Under the pieces are notes generated by a model that was given only the letters and a program-made list of their open reading frames with translations, was not told the DNA's origin and did not search any database. The position numbers were made by a program, and so were the translations under genes. From contig CP136068.1 of the NCBI GenBank assembly GCA_032622095.1, forward strand, positions 131,137,989-131,201,988: a stretch of DNA of 64,000 nucleotides, written 5' to 3'. Of the stretch, positions 33,119 through 45,111 are shown one piece after another. The DNA comes from Siphonodentalium dalli (lineage: Eukaryota; Mollusca; Scaphopoda; Gadilida; Siphonodentaliidae). Every line of letters starts with the position of its first letter. The first letter of the stretch is position 1.

Positions 33119-33299
33119 TTCTTATATGTCGCTTGTTCCATCCCCTAGTTTGGAACAGCTCTGATAGGAATCTTAAGGGGGCATGCCATTATTTACGTGT
33201 GTGTTAGTATACCCACTTGCCCACTTGTTAATGGTAAAAAATTGCTAACACGTCCAATTGCATTTGGTCAAATCATCGAAGGTGAAAGCGCTCAAACAC

Positions 33300-33790
33300 T
33301 CAATTTTTTTTTAAATACGTAGACCATGGACGTGGAGACAGCGGGTTTGGGTGTCTGACCCCACCTCCCAACTTTTTCAAAATTTTCAACAGTTGGAAAT
33401 TTCGTACCTGAGACAACATATGTTGGAAATTTCACAGCAACGATAGGTTGAAAATGTTCTGGTAGTTTGATTTTCAAACAATTTATTGGGGGAATTTATT
33501 GTTTTTGGATCAATATTTGCATATTTTCCTACTTTTGGTCAAAATTTTGGACTGAAATGGCCATCAGTTGGAAATTTTCCAACCTTAGGGGGGGTGTCAG
33601 ATTGGAAATTTCCAACACTTGGAAAGCTTGTGTCCTGGTCCCTCCCTCGTGGCCAGTCAAAAACTGCTACTTAATTTAAAAAAACAATATTGTCCTACAT
33701 TTGGTCAACATTGGAATTGTCATCAGTTGGAAATTTTCCAAACTGAGTGAGGGTGTTCAGGTTTGAAATTTCCAACTCTAGGAAGGCTCC
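33300..33790. repeat. GTTGGAAATTTCCAAC-rich dispersed repeat
   Basis: TTGGAAATTT and its complement recur many times, for example near 33390, 33424, 33570, 33605 and 33728. Similar patches lie at 34918-34985 and 47400-47560. This is a degenerate block in mixed orientation, non-coding. Confidence 0.6.
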
Positions 33791-34131
33791 ACTGTAAAAT
33801 CAAAGATATTGAACGTGTTCATGTGTTCAATCTTAAAGACTTGTGTTCAAATATGTTAACACTATAGCGTTCAAATTTTCTGTAACACTTGTGTTCAGAT
33901 ATTAAGGCCAATGTTCAACTTATAACATTGGTGTTCAACACATCAGTGTTCAATAAAATTAACACTAGAGTTCAACATTTAACCCTTTACCCAACAAACC
34001 GGCCAAAACCGGCCAAATAAAGCTTCAACAGCCTAAAATATCTTCGGTCTGTCTCAATAGAACCATACAAATATGGATATCATTGGAACCGGCTCCTTGA
34101 CCACATTGTGATAGTTACAGTTATGCCCTGT

Positions 34132-34200
34132 GCCAATGCATTCTCTAATATATGCGAGTCGACCATAGGTCGCCTCGCATATATAAGAGAATGCATTGGC
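34132..34200. repeat. Hairpin h8
   Basis: 69-nt hairpin with one arm mismatch (CTAATATATG against CATATATAAG), shared with h12. Confidence 0.94.
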
Positions 34201-34279
34201 CTAAAAAAAATCTTTTTTTAACACTTTTTACCATTTTTTATTACATTCTTTAACAATTTTATAATTTTTAATGTGTTAA

Positions 34280-34348
34280 GCCAATGCATTCTCTTATATA
34301 TGCGAGGCGACCTATGGTCGACTCGCATATATAAGAGAATGCATTGGC
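34280..34348. repeat. Hairpin h9
   Basis: Perfect-stem partner of h8 in inverted order. Confidence 0.95.
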
Positions 34349-34840
34349 ACAGGGCCCTTCTGTTGGGTAAAGGGTTAAACGCCTAATGGTGTTCAGAACA
34401 CATGCAACAGATATTAAACGCTAAATTACCGTTCAAATGGGCAATGCTGAACACTAATGTTAAGATTTTGGTAATAATTGTGAACGCTGACGTTATAGCA
34501 GGAGGTAAATACTGATGTTCAACCCAATCATAAACTACAATGGACTATATTTTATTACCTTAATTGTTCCCAATACCCATTACATGGTTCGGCCCGGTGT
34601 GTGAAATTTTGAAATCTGAAAAAGAAAATCGCAAAATCCTAGCATCTAGACTAGCTTCAACACTGCCAAAATAAGTGTTCTAAAATGAACGCGTGCATAC
34701 AACCGATATGTTTAAATCGTAACGCCATGTGTTAGCTCTAAACATCAGCTTTAGAGTACCAGTCGTCTAAATGCATAGATCTAAAACGGTGGTGTTCAAA
34801 CGTTGAACAGTGGTATTCAGTCTTTGAGTGGTCCCTCCCC

Positions 34841-35647
34841 CGTGGCCAATTAAAAACAGCTAATTAGTTTAAGAAAACAATACTTTACTACATTTGGTCA
34901 AAATTGTGGACTGAAATGGTCAGCAGTTGGAGAAGTTTACAACCTAAGGGTGAATATGAGGTTTGAAATTTCCAACATTATGAAAGCTTGAGGCCAGTCT
35001 AAATGTTAGGATTTTGCGATTTTCTTCTTTAGTTTTCAAATTTTCACACACTGGGCCGAACAACCATAGTCGGCCCGGTGTGACCTGGTCTCTTGTCCGT
35101 AGCATCTGCATTTGTCTGGAGTTGGACCACTAGATGTTATAATTTATGCAATTTTCAGGTTCAAATATCTGAATGTTCTCATACCGGGTATATAGAACCA
35201 TGGTTTACGAAATATAGGCTTTTAGGCATGATCACTGAGGTGCAAGGGGTGCAAATGGAATTATGCAAAACTTGTGTTCGGTCGGGTTCAAGGGGGGTGC
35301 AGTTGGAATTCCCCAAAGTGGACACCCCCCCCCCCCCCGCCCCCAGCGGAGACCCTTTAGCCACGTCCCTGACGCCAACTATCCTTGATTATGATGTCAT
35401 CCATGTTTAGAGTTTTGTCATCACAAAATACGTGATACATGGCTACACAACAATATGCGGTGCCGGCGAAGATGAACAATTGAACACATTTATTCAGAAT
35501 TAACGAGGATCATACAACATTCAAATAGTTACAGACTGACAAGAAGTTGCATCAATATATAAACATCGTCCAAATCCAAGCTGGTCGAACTGCCATGACT
35601 TACTACATGACTCTCGGGGCAATCCCAGATGGTCATATATATATAAT
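34841..35647. other. Non-coding with C-run
   Basis: Contains a TTGGAAATTT-type patch (34918-34985) and a C run near 35327-35340. Open frames on both strands at 35093-35410 have no motif and cross the C run. Confidence 0.5.
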
Positions 35648-35945
35648 ATGTAGGTAGTGTCGTCGCTTAAACTGTTTATGTCCGTGAGGGGGATTAGAGC
35701 ATCTATTGGGCGAGGCTCAGTCCAATAGATGCCAAATCCCCCGAGCGACGACATCAGCTACATATTTTATTTATCCATCGCACAAAACTTGCCTTCTATG
35801 AGGTAAATCTGTCATTTTCCTCAGTTTCACATTCGTTACTTCGATGACGCCATTACATTTATTAGGTCAAGCAAACCAATTAGCATTCATGACGTGGGGA
35901 AAATCGGAGTGCAGCTTAGAGCGAAACAGTTCGTTTGTATTTTTA
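35648..35945 (+). repeat. Left inverted arm with terminal hairpin
   Basis: This arm is the inverted counterpart of 38633-38893. Its outer part folds on itself: TGTCGTCGCT, GGGGGAT and GCATCTATTGG are each matched by a complement before 35766. The inner part has ATCCATCGCACAAAA, TACTTCGATGACGCC and GCATTCATGACGTGG, all found inverted in the right arm. Confidence 0.75.
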
Positions 35946-36207
35946 CATTTATTATAAGCAGACCGTGTTCTGAGGATTTATAGATGTTTTAGAGCTAAAA
36001 CATATATCATTTTCGAATTATTTTAGTGAATTATTGATAAAAACTTTCTGAAATCACAATGACGTCATTAAGGCCGGTTGACGTCCCTAGTTACCTGCGC
36101 AATTTGCATATCAAATTACGTCCTAAAAGTAGTACTAACCTAATAAAGCTTCGTTGACCTAATAAAGCTACTTTGACGTAATAAACGTACCGTTTATTAG
36201 GCAGGCT

Positions 36208-36284
36208 TTATGTAGGCAATAGAGGTAGTGAACGGTGGATAAATCATTTTATCCACCGCTCACTACCTCTATTGCCTACATAAA
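36208..36284. repeat. 77-bp hairpin
   Basis: TTATGTAGGCAATAGAGGTA and the following GTG...CGGTGGATAAA are mirrored by the second arm, with one interior mismatch and a TCAT-type loop. Confidence 0.9.
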
Positions 36285-36579
36285 TTTCCAATCTCACAAG
36301 CGCCTTTTTATAAAACTATTTAGACACGTTTGAAGCACAATTATCCATGGACCCAAAAACACCATATAGTTATGTCAGATTAATCAGTCAGGTAGTTCCA
36401 AGGTAGATGTTTTAATGAATTTTGTATTTTAATGATTTTATTAGTCCACATAGCCCCGCCATTTCTTAACAGGTTGAATCATGTTAACAAATCTGAATCT
36501 CAGCCATTAAGGATCCTCCATACTATATGTAAGCTAAATAGTCCAACCTCTCTTGAGAAGACATTTTATGTATTACCAT

Positions 36580-37012
36580 AGAGACATACAGTTATGTCCC
36601 TGGTCCCACCCTATTTAATCTGGTGACCCCATCTGAATAAATTTGAAACCCCATTTAAAACAAGTGACCCATTTGAACAAATCTGAACTCCAGTCACCCA
36701 ATGACCCTTCATACCAAATATGAACCCATTCAACCTGATGGTACATGAGAAGAAGTAGTTTTTAAGAATTACTATGGAGGGCAAGAGTTATGGCCCTGGC
36801 TTCACAACCATTGACAGAGTGACCTCATTTGAACAAATCTGAATGTGAGTCACCAAGGGAACATCCACACCAAATATGAACCCATTCAGTCTTATGATCT
36901 AGAGAAGATGTTCAAAGAATTGTTGACAGATGGATGGATGGATGGACAGACAGATGCACAGGAGACAGATGAGAGGTGATGACTATAGCTTCGTCTCAGG
37001 CGAGCTTAAAAA
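36580..37012 (+). repeat. Molluscan-type interspersed repeat, copy 1
   Basis: Two diverged internal units contain TTTGAACAAATCTGAA, CCAAATATGAACCCATTC and AAGAATTACTATGG. They are followed by a GGAT-type run (TGGATGGATGGATGGACAG) and GTGATGACTATAGCTTCGTC with GGCGAGCTTA. The tetranucleotide run followed by ATGACTATAGCTC resembles repeats I recall from bivalves and gastropods. No coding. Confidence 0.6.
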
Positions 37013-37330
37013 TTACATTTCATTGAACAAATCTGTAAATCACCCCCCCCCCCCCCAATACTGTGTGGACATCCCTGCAAGAATATGCCATGATCTTATT
37101 ATACCAGTAGCGTGCAGCATAGATACAGGTAATGTGGGTGGGGCAGAGCTAATTCTCTTATACCTAAACATGAATCCCCATCTCTGATATATATTCATCT
37201 AATAATTTTAAACATTCGCTTTTAAGAGTTGAAGTTAATTGATTTTCCAAAAAAGACCCAATTGGAACAGATCTAAACATGCCAGCAAGGAAAATAATAT
37301 TGGAACAACCAAGCGTGAATTTAGTGTGTC
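37013..37330. other. Non-coding with C-run
   Basis: A C run (37040-37054) and otherwise unremarkable sequence. Confidence 0.4.
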
Positions 37331-37397
37331 TGAGGTCCCAAAATGGTGAATGTAGTGATGCTAGCATCACCAAATTCACCATCTGGGAACCCAATGT
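37331..37397. repeat. Single hairpin related to 27011-27099
   Basis: GAGGTCCC...GGTGAATGTAGTGATGC is paired with GCATCACCAAATTCACC...GGGAACCC; the middle is shorter than at 27011. Confidence 0.75.
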
Positions 37398-37591
37398 TAC
37401 TTAGTCATCAACTGCTATGGGAGACCTGGGGACAGAAGAAGTTCTCCAGCTGAAGTTGGTGGCGTATGACAGTATGCACGCCCATTTCACACCTCAATTA
37501 TTCATTTTAGAATCTCTACAGATGGGGAAAAAAAGCTGCTAAAAATGTCAATTTGAGACTCTAGATACTTCCCAGAAGATGAGGCCTAGGC

Positions 37592-37680
37592 AGAATGAGG
37601 CCTTCAAAGGGTGTATTTAGCAATTCTAGCATGCTGTTCAGGGTAGCATAATGAAATTCACCCTCTGGGAACCTCATTCT
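37592..37680. repeat. Degenerate 89-nt hairpin related to 27011-27099
   Basis: It begins AGAATGAGG and ends CCTCTGGGAACCTCATTCT, with the same 89-nt length as the two hairpins at 27 kb but several mismatches in its left arm. Confidence 0.75.
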
Positions 37681-38249
37681 ACAAATGCCAGACACACTTA
37701 ATTACAGCTTTGAGAAAAGGAATTTAATCTGATATTATTGACCAGGGTATTGTAAACAATCATGGTGCAAGATTGACAGCTTTAGAAAACAAATGTTCAA
37801 CACTATTAATCTCATTTAAATTATGAATGACATGAATACACTCCCAGGGGACTCTGCCTATAGCAACAGAAGTTCTGTTATCTATAAATCTGGCACTGTT
37901 TTATAAACAACATGTGTCTATCATGCTTGGTGGTATAGAGCAGAGATGGCTTGGGAATGCAAGGATATGGAACTTACTGAACATTTCTGTACATCTGTCT
38001 GTTCATGTTTTCTCACAAACCCCTGATTTCAACCAAATTTAGTGGGGTGACTAGAGGTACCTACCCCCCCCCCCCCGATGATGTAATGTCATAAGTTCTT
38101 CAAAAAAAAATTAATTAAATATTTTTTATTTTATTTAAATAAAAAATTATTATTTAATAAAACAAAAATATTTATTAAAAACAAATAGACATAATTTTCT
38201 TTTTTGGTTAAATTGAGCAATAAGTTAAATCTAAAAAAAAAAATTCTTC
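37681..38249. other. AT-rich non-coding
   Basis: Contains a C run near 38064 and A/T homopolymer-rich sequence at 38100-38235. No gene seen. Confidence 0.5.
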
Positions 38250-38632
38250 AGATTTATGTCCATAGCCCCACCCACATTTGACCCAGTAACCTCATTTGAA
38301 CAAATCTGAACCACAGTCACCCAAGGTACCCTCATACCAAATATGAACCCATTCGGCTCGACAACTTCAGTAAAGAATTCGTTTTAAGAATTACTATGTG
38401 GAACAAAAATAGTTATGGTCCTGACATCAAAACTATTTGACTTGGTGACCTCATTTGAACAAATCTGAATAAGAGTCACATAGGGAACATCCACACCAAA
38501 TATAAACCCAATCGGTCTGAGGGTTTCAGAGGAGAAGATGTTTAAAGAATTGTTGATGGACGGATGGACGGACGAGGAGTGATGACTATAGCTCCACCGG
38601 AGACTTCGTCTCAGGTGAGCTAAAACACAACG
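38250..38632 (+). repeat. Molluscan-type interspersed repeat, copy 2
   Basis: Same order as copy 1: two units with GAACAAATCTGAA and CCAAATATGAACCCATTCGG, then GACGGATGGACGGACG, GTGATGACTATAGCTC and TCAGGTGAGCTAAAA at the 3' end. Confidence 0.62.
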
Positions 38633-38893
38633 AACTATTTCGCTCTGAGCTGCACTCCGGTTTTGCCACGTCATGAATGCTAATTAGTTTTATTGACGTA
38701 ATAAATGTAAGGGCGTCATCGAAGTAACGGATGTAAGACTGACGAAAATGACAGATTTACCGCACAAAATGCATGTTTTGTGCGATGGATAAATAAAATA
38801 TGTAGCTAATGTTGTCGTTTAAACGGTTTATGTCCGCTCGGGGGATTTGGCATGTATTGGACTCGGCTAAGCGACGACATTAGCTATATATTC
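38633..38893 (-). repeat. Right inverted arm
   Basis: Inverted counterpart of 35648-35945. It keeps GCTGCACTCCG, CACGTCATGAATGC, TCATCGAAGTAACG and the terminal CGGGGGATTTGGCAT, GCGACGACATTAGCTA. Its end hairpin is partly deleted compared with the left arm. Confidence 0.75.
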
Positions 38894-39185
38894 TATATTT
38901 ATGCTGTCCCGAAAGTTTATTATTTATCGAAATATAGTATCACTGCACATGTTTTTTTTATTTAATAAGTCATGTAACACGTTATGTTCTTTCTGGTCGG
39001 TACCGTGCATGTGGCTTTTGTTTGCTTTGGACCTAAACACCGTATTCAAGGTTGTATTTTTGTTATGACTTCAACAGACTATATATAATGCGTCTTTCTG
39101 GGACATATCAAGCCCGTAGAAAAGAACGGTAGTTCAAGTATTTATCGACCTATTTCGATACCGGGAAAAATTATATATATAGAGG
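38894..39185. other. Non-coding
   Basis: Nothing seen. Confidence 0.4.
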
Positions 39186-39330
39186 ATCTACAACGAGTCC
39201 CCAGTTTATAGCGGAATTTACAAAACGAGTCCAGTAAATTAGGTCTGGACCGAGCCTTTGGCGAGGTACAGACCTAATTTACTGGACGAGTTTTGTAAAT
39301 TCCGCTATAAACTTGGGACGAGTTGTAGAT
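39186..39330. repeat. 145-bp foldback repeat
   Basis: The arms ATCTACAACGAGTCCCCAGT ... AGTAAATTAGGTCTG and their complement are nearly perfect, with a GGCTCGGT/GAGCC-type centre. A half copy, in the same sense as one arm, lies at 48178-48232. Confidence 0.9.
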
Positions 39331-39799
39331 TCTATTTATTACATGATCCAAAACCTCGACAAAACATACTTAAATCAACAAATGGGACGCGAAACTAACA
39401 TCAACTTCTATAAGGCATGCGATGACGTTTCTCACAACTCTACGTTGTTTGCCCGCGCAAAGAAATAGTCCCAGATAAATAAAGACTGTTTGGCGTATTT
39501 AATGGCGTATATTTAATGACATAACTTTTCAAAATCTTCATTCATTATAGTTTGTTGAAATTATATTGGAAGCCATAGTATTTTGAGACGTAGCGTACGG
39601 AATGTAAAGAAACCACAAACCGGAAGTCAAAGGTCACCTGGCACTATTTCCTGTTATTAAACGAACGTTTAATATCACAATTTATAGAATGGGTTTATTG
39701 AATGGAATAAAGGTAGGATCATGTAATAAATATATATATAAGCGGGTCAAGAATAGCTGGAAACAGAGCTACCAATTTTCCAATGTTGTATGTCCTTAA

Positions 39800-40227
39800 A
39801 GGCCCACTTAATTTTCGAACCACCAGATCACAATATTCCATATTATATACCATTTGAAAGAGGAAGCTCCAGTACATTGTATTATCAACTGATCCGGTCG
39901 AATAAACTGAGAACATATTGTTTTTGTCGAGGTACTGAGGTGTGTTCTGTGATACATTTTGATCCAGACTGTGCTATAAAGTCTATTATTCTAAATGGAA
40001 GGGGAATAACTCTATCTCTTAGTTTGAATTCTGATGCATTCTGGGTTGACAAGGTGGAAGTCTTGGAATGAATCTGAGAATCTCTATCACTTGGTGGACA
40101 CTCCAAGGCTACAGCTCTTCCGTATTCTGGTGGAATATATATTTTTTTGGTTCCTCTTCCAAATGGTACATAACATGGGATATGTTGTGTATAATGTAAT
40201 CTGGTCATTCGAAAATTAAGTGGGCCT
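39800..40227. mobile_element. 428-bp TTAA element, AGGCCCACTTAATTTTCGAA ends
   Basis: The ends AGGCCCACTTAATTTTCGAA and complement are perfect, with TTAA at 39796-39799 and 40228-40231. The inverted similarity extends about 40 bp and later includes CCAAATGGTA-type words. Interior frames (93 and 107 codons, opposite strands) overlap and lack motifs. It is the intact reference for the chimeric copy at 17607-18073. Confidence 0.88.
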
Positions 40228-40602
40228 TTAACCTAGTTGTGTAACAACGAGCACGCGTGCATGATTGACCCTCATTTACGTCGTGTTGTTATCAGTGCAT
40301 ACAAACCCGGTAATCCCTGTACATAGTACTCTTGATAAGACAGTATACGTGGCGCTCAGGACTGTGAATTTGACATATGTCTATCTTATACATATATCCT
40401 ATATTTGTTATTTTCGATCATGTAATAGTTGGATCTTCGTGGAAAGATATGAAATTAAATGGTTGTTTTTTTTCCAGTTTGTCAGTTCTGGGTCGGCTGA
40501 TCCGTAAACAGATATATTGTTTTATAAATCGCCTAATATCCAAACGAATATGTGACCCGCCATATCAAATCCAGACGTAAGTCGGGATTTTTTTTACCCT
40601 GT

Positions 40603-40671
40603 GCCAATGTATTCTCTTAAATATGCGAGTCGACCATATGTCGCCTCGCATATATAAGAGAATGCATTGGC
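40603..40671. repeat. Hairpin h10
   Basis: 69-nt hairpin with three changes: GCCAATGTATTC, CTTAAATATG and CCATATGTCG. Confidence 0.93.
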
Positions 40672-40889
40672 CTAACAATTTTTTACAATTTTAATAATTT
40701 TTTCTTGTATTCTTTAACAATTTTATAATTTCACCCATACAGAGCCCCAGACAAACATGAGCAGACGACACTCTTCTATATGCTTCTATATATGTGTGGG
40801 GCTCCCTGCAGGGTAATGGATGTTTTTATTTTATGTCCTAAAAATTGTAAGAAACATTTATTTTAAAAAATATGATAAAAGATTGTTAG

Positions 40890-40958
40890 GCCAATGCATT
40901 CTCTTATATATGCGAGGCGACCTATGGTCGACTCGCATATATAAGAGAATGCATTGGC
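40890..40958. repeat. Hairpin h11
   Basis: Canonical partner of h10, perfect outer stem. Confidence 0.95.
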
Positions 40959-41008
40959 ACAGGGTAAAAAAAATCCCGACTTACGACTGGATTTGATATG
41001 GCGGGTCA

Positions 41009-42859
41009 CATATAATGTATAATGATGTGACTATAATATCTATAAACGTGCCGCACAGCCTAATTTTGATATATAGCAACGCCAATAGCTCTATTTATTC
41101 GATATATTTAGGTCATTATCGTGGGCGCAGGATTCCAAATTACTCAATATCTTAGCCCGATAGCCATGAATCATGGTTACCGACAATAGAATACAGACTG
41201 AAGCAAACAAGTCTTTACCGATATAATTTTTTAAGAAATCAACACTTGTATAACGTAGGGGCGTGTCGTTAAAACGCGTAAATTATAAATTAAAAAAATA
41301 TCAGTTTAAAATGAGCGCGTCACTTTAAAACGTACATCGATAAACAATACATATATATTTTAATCCTCACTTCTAATGGCCATAATTCACAAAACGCCTC
41401 AACCGATTCTTAAAATCTTAATAACAGCTATATTTTCCAATTACAATACACAATTCTACGATAAACTGTTCCAAAATTCCGAAAACAGACGCTGAACACA
41501 ATAGTCACAGAGAGAACCGACTAATGGGTACCTCGATAACACAGGAGAAAATATGTCGTCCATTTCAAAGTCAAAAATTATCGATAAAAAACACATCTTA
41601 ATAGTACGATTGAGTTATCAATAAAGCATCACATCACTCAAAACAAAAACATCTTCATTTATCGATAGATCTAATGTTTATCTCCCCAACTCTTCCGAAA
41701 CAAAAACGACTATATTTTTTGCACTATTTTGTTTGTGCACTGCAAATATTCAGAATACGGGTTAATTGTTATTTAATCCACATTATACTCAAACAAAGTA
41801 GACATGCTAGCTTAATGTAAGTATAGCATGCATCTACTTAGATTGAGATAAGATCGTGTAAATGGTAAATGGATCCTGAAATGGCGAATATTGCAATATA
41901 ATTATATATATACGTACAAGTAACACTGCATTATGTGATTGAGATTCATCTTGATCGAACCTGTTGTAATGATATATAGTATGGAATATCTACCCTACGC
42001 TTAATAGTAACTATATATATTTGTTGTTAGATATCATAGTCAAGAAGATGTGATATTTTAATGGAATGTTATATGCATCAATTCCCGTTGCTCGTGCGTT
42101 AAAAGTAGAGGAAATTAATTAAATGTGCAATCTTGGAGTACCACCGTAATTGATAAACATGAATATGTGTAAATCTCTGACTATGGTGTCTAGCATCCCT
42201 CCCATATATAAAGAGATATTTATGTTAATGTGATATTAATCCTTACAATTTTCAGTATGTTAACTACATGTTAAGGATGTATTAAGGGATCCAGAAATTT
42301 AAGTCTCCAGTGTATAAAATAACACAATGGGAACACGAAGTGGCACTTAATAAATACATCGAATGATAAGTACAATTTTTCCCTAATGAATGGCAAGAAC
42401 AAAATTATTTAGTTTACTTATTTACTTATTTATCTTCTGTAAGAAAGTGGAATCATATCTGCCTATTGTCTGACAAACATACATCGATTAAATGTCATGT
42501 GACATGCATGCATTCAACACGTTATTCAGTGGTGTTGCATTCAATTATATTCCACACCTTGTAACTGAAAGTCTGGATCCCTATATGCTACTTTAAATGT
42601 CAGTGAAATATTTTGAATCGCCATGCTGTTTTCCCGCACCCACATTATGTTATTAATTCATGTTCCTTATTACCATGTATTATTGGTTATTTGAATAAAA
42701 GTATCAAACAAACTATTTTGGGACTAAAGCAGTATTGTGTCGGCATGATCTTGTCAATATGGTAGGTATGTTATTATCAGTCGTTGGACTCAATGATTTA
42801 ACAAATATATATATTATATTTTCATGCCCCAATTATAATAATAAGATTACAGTCAGGCC
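41009..42859. other. AT-rich non-coding
   Basis: About 1.85 kb in which I see no gene, hairpin or tandem structure. Confidence 0.5.
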
Positions 42860-43079
42860 ATGTACCTTTATATATATATATATAACGAAGAGCTTTTACA
42901 ATATATTTTAAATGTTTACACAATTGCAATGAACAAATGAACGAATACAAAAAAAGTAATATGTAAGTAAACAAACATTAATGTGTGTGGTAGACAGATA
43001 AGCCAGCCACACACTGGACGAGGCAGCCATGCTCAAACATAGCAATATATGTCGGTAAGCAGACTGTTGATCATGCATA

Positions 43080-43240
43080 CAACAGACCGTACAGCCATAC
43101 ATACATACACACATACATACATATATGCATAAACACACACATACCAACATACATACTTTCATGCATACACACATACATTCATATATACGTATGTACATAC
43201 ATACATACGTATATACATACATACATATGATATACATAAA
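43080..43240. repeat. (CATA)n-rich microsatellite
   Basis: Imperfect CATACATA units in what is probably the 3' UTR of the LINE fragment. Frames of 148 and 79 codons here are by-products of this tract. Confidence 0.85.
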
Positions 43241-43694
43241 CACATGCACCCGGGGTACTGGCAGGCAATCCAGTATGCAATCAGACATAAACAAGCATAT
43301 AGTCAGACGATGCATGGATATATATAGAGAGAGAGACTTGCAAGAGAACACCATGCTCGCATGAAGCCTTCAGACGAGTCACTCAAAATTAAACAAAACT
43401 GTATAATGTACATATCTCAATTTGAAGGAGGGTGTTTTATTTGATTCTCAGTAACTCTAACTTCGAAGAGAGGTATTTGCATGCATGTTGATTGGGAAGA
43501 CCCTGTTAGCATACCAGCCAATGCCTCACTTGGAAGTTGTTATGGTAGTTTAGATGTTATTATTCCGTTTTCAGAGTTAGCGATGCTGACCCAGAGCATG
43601 TTGATATGTTTTACCGAATAAGCAATAGCGTATGCGTTAAATAAAATGTGACTCGGATAATTTTGTTGTATGAAGAGCACTAAATAGAGACCAG

Positions 43695-44132
43695 TTAAGG
43701 GCTGTCAAGCATGTTACTGCCAGTGTCTTCGGCGATGTTGAGTTTGGTTGTGTAATGTGACCACAGCTCGTAGGATTTCCTCACAGCGAAAAGAGAAAAC
43801 TCGTTTAAGTTGAATATTTTGCTCCTGTTGTCATCGGATAGGATGGAGAGCAATACCATTACTTGGTCCTTCTGTGCGAGAGAATCAATGTGTAAAAAAC
43901 AGGGTATGCCAAAAATTTCAATTAGTGAAAACCACACTTGTATTCTCACCTCTGATGTCGTCGAGCAGTCCAGTAAGGCATGCTCAACAATATCATCATA
44001 ATCCTTGCCACACAGTTTGCATTTTCCACATTCCGGTGAGGTAGATAGACTCAGTAGTTTTGCAACAAGCAAGAATTTATGTTTTTCGTGTGCATGCGAT
44101 CTGCAAGACGTCCAAAGAACAGATTTTGTCAA
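43695..44132 (-). pseudogene. LINE C-terminal zinc-motif fragment
   Basis: The 145-codon frame has CKLCGKDYDDIVEHALLDC, a C-x2-C-x9-H-x4-C pattern. It resembles the tail of the 59-kb LINE (CKFCNKLYQCLINHVLIEC), and both are followed by an Ile/Phe-rich segment and an IDSL/LDSL phrase. Polymerase and endonuclease are missing. The Met at 44132 is probably internal. Confidence 0.75.
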
Positions 44133-44156
44133 TATGTTATGATGTTGTGCGAAGGT

Positions 44157-44208
44157 TGATTAAATTTGATACACAACGAGTCGTAGACGAGTTGTGAATC
44201 AAATTTAT
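44157..44208. repeat. Small inverted repeat
   Basis: GATTAAATTTGAT...CAACGAGTCG is mirrored by CGAGTTGTGAATCAAATTTATC with mismatches. Confidence 0.6.
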
Positions 44209-45110
44209 CAAATGAGTTTCATAAAATCTTATATCCCAACATAAAGAGTTGAAGATCTTGTATATCACATGAAAACAACTAGAGCTTTGTGCCCTTTTAA
44301 CAAATCAAAATCCTTAACAGATGCTTTAAAATGGGGTCGAAAAAATAACGCGGGAGATATACTTATTAATTATTATCTGTTTCTTAAAAATGTAATTCGC
44401 TGTAGGTGAAGGTTTCAACTCGAAATTTTAAGATTTAAGTGACTTTATGAGCGATTTTACTTTGCGTCGCTTAGAATTGTGGAATTTCTCCTAGGTAACT
44501 AATTCATTGTTTATTTCGATATCGACTTACAAAAGTCACAGAAAGGCATGCAATTTTGAGTTGGGACATTCACATACAGCAAAGTACATAATTAAGGAGC
44601 AGATAATAACTGAGAAATATATTCTCCGCGTTATTTTTTCGACTTTATAAGGTTCCCTGTCAAAATTTCAAAAAGTTCCCAGGTTTTGTACTGGTGGAAT
44701 ATGATCTCTACGGACGTTAGCCTGAGTAGAGATTCGTGGCATGATCTGGATAATGAGTAGCTTACCTTCTTAAAAATAATCCTTGAATGATGTTCGTGTC
44801 GTCTTGCTCGGGTAGTATCCACAGGACTAAAACATAATGTAAATATTGACCTACCCGCCGCAGGCTACCCATATCAATGTGTGCTTTTGATAAGAGTAAA
44901 CAAATGTATGGATCGTCGGTGATAAACCTATTAAATACGGAATATCGCGCCTATTGTACTCAACGCCCAGTTTCCGAAGTAACGAGAGAGAGAGATGCAT
45001 GCATGACATCGCCCATGAATTATTTTTAGATATGGCAAGAAACGTGGTCCATTTGTTTTTTAGGTACTCATATGTTTAGGTGCTATATGTGCTAAGTGCG
45101 TTCGAATTAA
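44209..45110. other. Non-coding
   Basis: Only a dispersed repeat at 44610-44745 shared with 28920-29075 is recognised. Confidence 0.5.
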
Positions 45111-45111
45111 T

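Larger units (their letters stand above)
33983..34374 (+). mobile_element. 392-bp twin-hairpin TTAA element, copy C
   Basis: TTAA lies at 33979-33982 and 34375-34378; the 14-bp ends are perfect. It shares TCTCTAATATATGCG in its first hairpin with copy D, so these two form a subgroup. It lies inside the GTGTTCAA tract, so it inserted later. Confidence 0.93.
33790..34840. repeat. GTGTTCAA-rich tract
   Basis: Words close to GTGTTCAA, TGAACACT and AACACTA occur more than twenty times at irregular spacing. The tract is split by element copy C. It is probably one old repeat-rich element. Confidence 0.6.
40553..41008. mobile_element. 456-bp TIR element with twin hairpins, copy 2
   Basis: TGACCCGCCATATCAAATCC ends with hairpins at 40603-40671 and 40890-40958. 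The middle segment is the reverse complement of that in copy 1 (16808-17265). Small differences include ACGTAAG in place of TCGGAAG in the left end. No coding. Confidence 0.87.
42860..44150 (-). mobile_element. LINE 3' fragment, family D
   Basis: Minus-strand order: C-terminal coding (44132-43695), then a 3' UTR rich in GTAT/TGTG words, ending in a TA run at 42868-42886. The LINE at 59275-62945 has the same plan: a zinc motif, a TGTG-rich 3' UTR and a TA-run end. The 5' border near 44150 is approximate. Confidence 0.65.

Noticed and set aside
42908-43364. Frames of 148 and 79 codons on opposite strands
   Set aside because: Both are translations of an imperfect CATA tract.
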